A DNA stretch of 64,000 nucleotides from Parcubacteria group bacterium (GTDB lineage: Bacteria > Patescibacteriota > Minisyncoccia > Phycocordibacterales > CALRHW01): positions 1 to 64,000 of the forward strand of contig CALRHW010000001.1 in assembly GCA_943359555.1 (NCBI GenBank). Reading direction: 5' to 3'. A program made the position numbers and the translations under genes. Under the pieces are notes generated by a model. The model was not told the DNA's origin. It was given only the letters and a program-made list of their open reading frames with translations, and did not search any database. Positions 61,194 to 64,000 of this stretch are shown piece by piece. Position 1 is the stretch's first letter, and each line of letters begins with the position of its first letter.

Positions 61194-61215
61194 TCTATCA
61201 TAATTCCCCTAAAAA

Positions 61216-64000
61216 ATGAGTAAATTTATCCATCTTCACACACACAGCCATTACAGCCTTCTAAACGCTTTACCGAAAATTGACGAGCTAGTAGAGGCCG
61301 CTAAAAAAAACGGAATGGATGCGCTCGCACTTACCGACAACAGCAATCTTTACGGAGTGATTTCTTTTTATAAAGAATGCAAAGAAGCAGGAATAAAACC
61401 AATTATCGGTGTAGATGCGTATCTTGCGGTGCGCTCAAGAAATGATAAACAAACAGGAATAGACAATTCTCGTTTTCGGCTAGTTTTGCTGGCAAAAGAC
61501 ACATCGGGTTATAAAAATTTAATTCAACTCGTCACAAAAGCATATCTCGAAGGATTCTATTACAAGCCGAGAGTAGATAAAGAACTTTTGGAACTTCACC
61601 GCGAAGGACTGGTGTGTATTTCGCCATCATTTTCTGGCGATATTGCTGTTGCGCTCAAAAATCGCGACACAGATAAAGCTCGCGAGCTCATAAATTGGTA
61701 TAAAAAAATATATGGACTTGATAACTTCTTTATAGAAATATCACATCACCCAGAAATACTCGGACACGAAGAAAAAATGACGGCACTCGTGGCGCTCGCT
61801 AGAGAAACCAACACACAAATAGTGGCTACTCACGACGTTTATTATATCCATGAAAAAGACAGGCTCGCTCGCAAGACTTTGATGTCAATCCAGACAAACA
61901 GTGATTTCAGTGAAAGAATTTTAGATGACTCGCAGGAAGATTTTTCTTTTATCAGCGAAAAACAGGCGTTAAAATATTTCAAAAACTTACCAGACGCGAT
62001 TGAAAACACGCGCAAAATTGCAGACATGTGCAATCTGGAGCTTGAACTTGGTAAATGGGTTTTTCCAAATTTTATCGTAGAAAATGGACTTTCACACGAC
62101 GAAGAATTAAAAAGAATTGCTTACGAAGGTTTTGCGATTCGTAAAATGGAAAGAACACCTGAAGCTATCGCGCGTCTTGAATACGAGCTCGGGGTTATAA
62201 AAGACAAAGGTTACGCGCCGTATTTTCTTGTAGTAGAAGATTTGCTTCAGTTTGCACATAAAAATAAAATCTTGACGACGATTAGAGGTTCGGTGGCTGG
62301 TTCACTTACGACATATCTAGCGCGTATCACAAACGTAGATCCGCTCGCATACAAACTGCCATTTGAAAGATTTTTAAATCCAGAACGCCCAAGTCCGCCC
62401 GATATTGATATGGATTATGCTGACAACCGTCGTGACGAAGTAATAGAATATGCAAAACAAAAATACGGTGCAGACAAGGTAGCACAAATAGGTACTTTTG
62501 GTACGATGGCGGCTCGTGGCTCTGTGCGTGATGTTACGCGTGCACTCAATCTTGGCTACGGCGTTGGTGACAAAATCGCAAAACTCATTCCGATGGGCGC
62601 GCAGGGTTTTCCGATGACAATAGACCGCGCGTTAAAAGAAACTCCCGAGCTCAAGGAAATGTATAAAACCGAAAAAGACGTTACGGAAATCATAGACATG
62701 GCAAAAAAAATTGAGGGCGCGGCGCGACATATTTCCGTGCACGCGGCTGGAGTTGTTATTTCCCCTACTCCTCTAATAGAATTTACTCCACTACAATATG
62801 ACACAAAAGGAGAAAACAAAATCATCACTCAATACGACATGTATTCTATTGAAGAAGCAGGTCTACTTAAATTTGATTTTCTTGGAATTAAAAATCTTTC
62901 AATACTCGCGGATGCGGTGGAGCTAGTAAAAACAATTGAAGAAAAAGATATAGACATTGAAAATATTCCACTAGACGACGCAAAAACTTTTGCCATGCTT
63001 GCACGCGGAGCAACTGTCGGCCTTTTTCAGCTAAACGGCGAAGCGATGACAAAGTTTCTCAAAGACCTAAAACCGACAAACATAAACGACATCAATGTAA
63101 TGATTGCTCTTTATCGTCCTGGACCGATGCGCAACATTCCCGACTACATAGACAGAAAGCACGGCAAAAAACCCATCACCTATTTGCATCCAAAAATGGA
63201 AAGTTACTTGAAAGAATCATACGGAATTTTGGTTTACCAAGAAGACATTATGTTTACAGCACTTGAGCTCGCGGGCTACACATGGAAAACCGTGGACAAG
63301 ATTCGTAAAGCGATTGGAAAAAAAATCCCGAAAGAAATGGAGGAACAGCACAAAGTTTTCGTGGAGGGTTGCGCCAAGTTTTCAAATATTCCGCCAGAAA
63401 AAGCAGAGAAAATTTGGGATTTGTTTGATCCTTTCAAGGGTTATGGTTTCAACAAGGCACACGCCGCGAGCTATGGAAAAGTTTCATACCAGACCGCTTA
63501 TATGAAAGCCAACTTTCCTGCGATATATATGTCTGCGGTGCTCACCGCAGAATCTGGTGATGTGGAAAAAATTGCAGAAATTATTGCCGAATGCAAACGT
63601 ATGGACATTCCCGTCCTCGCACCAAATATAAATGAAAGTTTTGGAGGTTTTGCTGTGATAAGCAATCGTGGCGGAATAGGTAAAGGTTTTACAGAAGGTC
63701 CAGACAAGATCCGCTTTGGACTTTACACAATTAAAAATTTTGGCGAAGGTATCGGTGCTTATATTATAGCTGAACGTAAACGTGGCGGAAAATTTAAAAC
63801 ACTGGCAGATTTTCTAGATAGAATAAAAGATAAAAATCTAAATAAAAAATCTCTTGAAGCAATTATAAAAACAGGTGCGATGGACGAGCTCGGTGAACGC
63901 GGAGCAATGCTTGTAAACCTTGAAAATATTTTGACTTATAATAAAGAAAAAAATAAAACTGGAGAAAATCAAGATTCTCTTTTTGGACTGATGGTAGACA
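61216..64000 (+). CDS. dnaE: DNA polymerase III subunit alpha (3' end outside window)
   Basis: The gene runs off the window edge; 928 codons are visible. FIHLHTHSHYSLL and LALTDNSNLYGVI are the PHP domain, with metal ligands largely kept. RGSVAGSLTTYLARITNVDP and PSPPDIDMDYADNRRDEVIEY carry the first two catalytic Asp, and VAQIGTFGTMAARGSVRDV follows. VHAAGVVIS and RPGPMRNIPDYIDRKHGK are later motifs; YQEDIMFTALELAGY and GYGFNKAHAASYGKVSYQTAYM follow. This is the replicative polymerase of the DnaE type. Confidence 0.97.
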   Translation, partial: MSKFIHLHTHSHYSLLNALPKIDELVEAAKKNGMDALALTDNSNLYGVISFYKECKEAGIKPIIGVDAYLAVRSRNDKQTGIDNSRFRLVLLAKDTSGYKNLIQLVTKAYLEGFYYKPRVDKELLELHREGLVCISPSFSGDIAVALKNRDTDKARELINWYKKIYGLDNFFIEISHHPEILGHEEKMTALVALARETNTQIVATHDVYYIHEKDRLARKTLMSIQTNSDFSERILDDSQEDFSFISEKQALKYFKNLPDAIENTRKIADMCNLELELGKWVFPNFIVENGLSHDEELKRIAYEGFAIRKMERTPEAIARLEYELGVIKDKGYAPYFLVVEDLLQFAHKNKILTTIRGSVAGSLTTYLARITNVDPLAYKLPFERFLNPERPSPPDIDMDYADNRRDEVIEYAKQKYGADKVAQIGTFGTMAARGSVRDVTRALNLGYGVGDKIAKLIPMGAQGFPMTIDRALKETPELKEMYKTEKDVTEIIDMAKKIEGAARHISVHAAGVVISPTPLIEFTPLQYDTKGENKIITQYDMYSIEEAGLLKFDFLGIKNLSILADAVELVKTIEEKDIDIENIPLDDAKTFAMLARGATVGLFQLNGEAMTKFLKDLKPTNINDINVMIALYRPGPMRNIPDYIDRKHGKKPITYLHPKMESYLKESYGILVYQEDIMFTALELAGYTWKTVDKIRKAIGKKIPKEMEEQHKVFVEGCAKFSNIPPEKAEKIWDLFDPFKGYGFNKAHAASYGKVSYQTAYMKANFPAIYMSAVLTAESGDVEKIAEIIAECKRMDIPVLAPNINESFGGFAVISNRGGIGKGFTEGPDKIRFGLYTIKNFGEGIGAYIIAERKRGGKFKTLADFLDRIKDKNLNKKSLEAIIKTGAMDELGERGAMLVNLENILTYNKEKNKTGENQDSLFGLMVD

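Overview
The window looks like a chromosomal segment of a bacterium from the Candidate Phyla Radiation (Patescibacteria), probably a Parcubacteria-type lineage with roughly 38-40% G+C. This is an inference from gene content and form. The genes are short and tightly packed, and the standard bacterial code is used. Several universal proteins have reduced or altered forms: UvrC without its C-terminal helix-hairpin-helix region, SMC without a recognisable hinge, and S16 with a long Ala/Pro tail. A type IV pilus-like operon with a beta-propeller prepilin and an ECF sigma/DUF5667 pair also fit. No biosynthetic operons for amino acids, nucleotides or lipids are seen. No phage integrase, transposase or CRISPR array is visible.

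Layout. 1-1.36 kb: the end of a surface or tail-fibre-like protein, then a decayed stretch with two TAA-interrupted frames. 1.36-3.9 kb: two nuclease-like genes (Cas4/RecB-type PD-(D/E)XK and DUF2779). 4.0-7.7 kb: gdhA, a phosphoglucose/phosphomannose isomerase, a ROK sugar kinase and small genes. 7.7-13.3 kb: signalling (ECF sigma with a membrane partner, histidine kinase with a Met-rich membrane protein, divergent response regulator, kinase-fold protein). 13.3-13.4 kb: tRNA-Ala(TGC). 14.2-25.4 kb: ddl, uvrC-uvrA, then FKBP-tgt-uvrB-histidine kinase-tandem receiver. 25.5-28.3 kb: LOG protein, pterin dehydratase, DoxX-like protein, type II NADH dehydrogenase. 28.3-33 kb: five overlapping pilus genes. 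33-40.7 kb: TrmH-type methylase, PH-domain protein, typA, truB, hisS, a DEDD nuclease, uppP and a DsbA-like protein. 40.8-51.3 kb: transcription and replication core (dnaG-rpoD, rpoB-rpoC with a structured leader). 51.6-55.5 kb: trmD, khpA, rpsP, rnr. 55.7-61.2 kb: a heptad-repeat protein, then smc, rnc, nusB-Nudix, rpmF and rnhB. 61.2-64 kb: dnaE, cut by the window edge.

Two features run through the window. First, many start codons lie only 6-9 nt downstream of a clear -10 box, often of the extended TGnTATAAT type, which predicts leaderless or near-leaderless mRNAs. Shine-Dalgarno sequences are rare, with a strong one at 4271. Second, several operons end in unusually long-armed inverted repeats (about 21-31 bp arms, 29-81 nt spacers that often hold further stems). 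Two of these elements share sequence with each other, and one shares a near-identical 39-bp unit with a site 26 kb away.

No single gene cluster is an obvious new defence or mobile system. The best leads are the hinge-less SMC, the long-arm inverted-repeat family, the structured rpoBC leader, the NusB-Nudix fusion, the propeller-bearing prepilin operon and the nuclease pair beside the decayed region.
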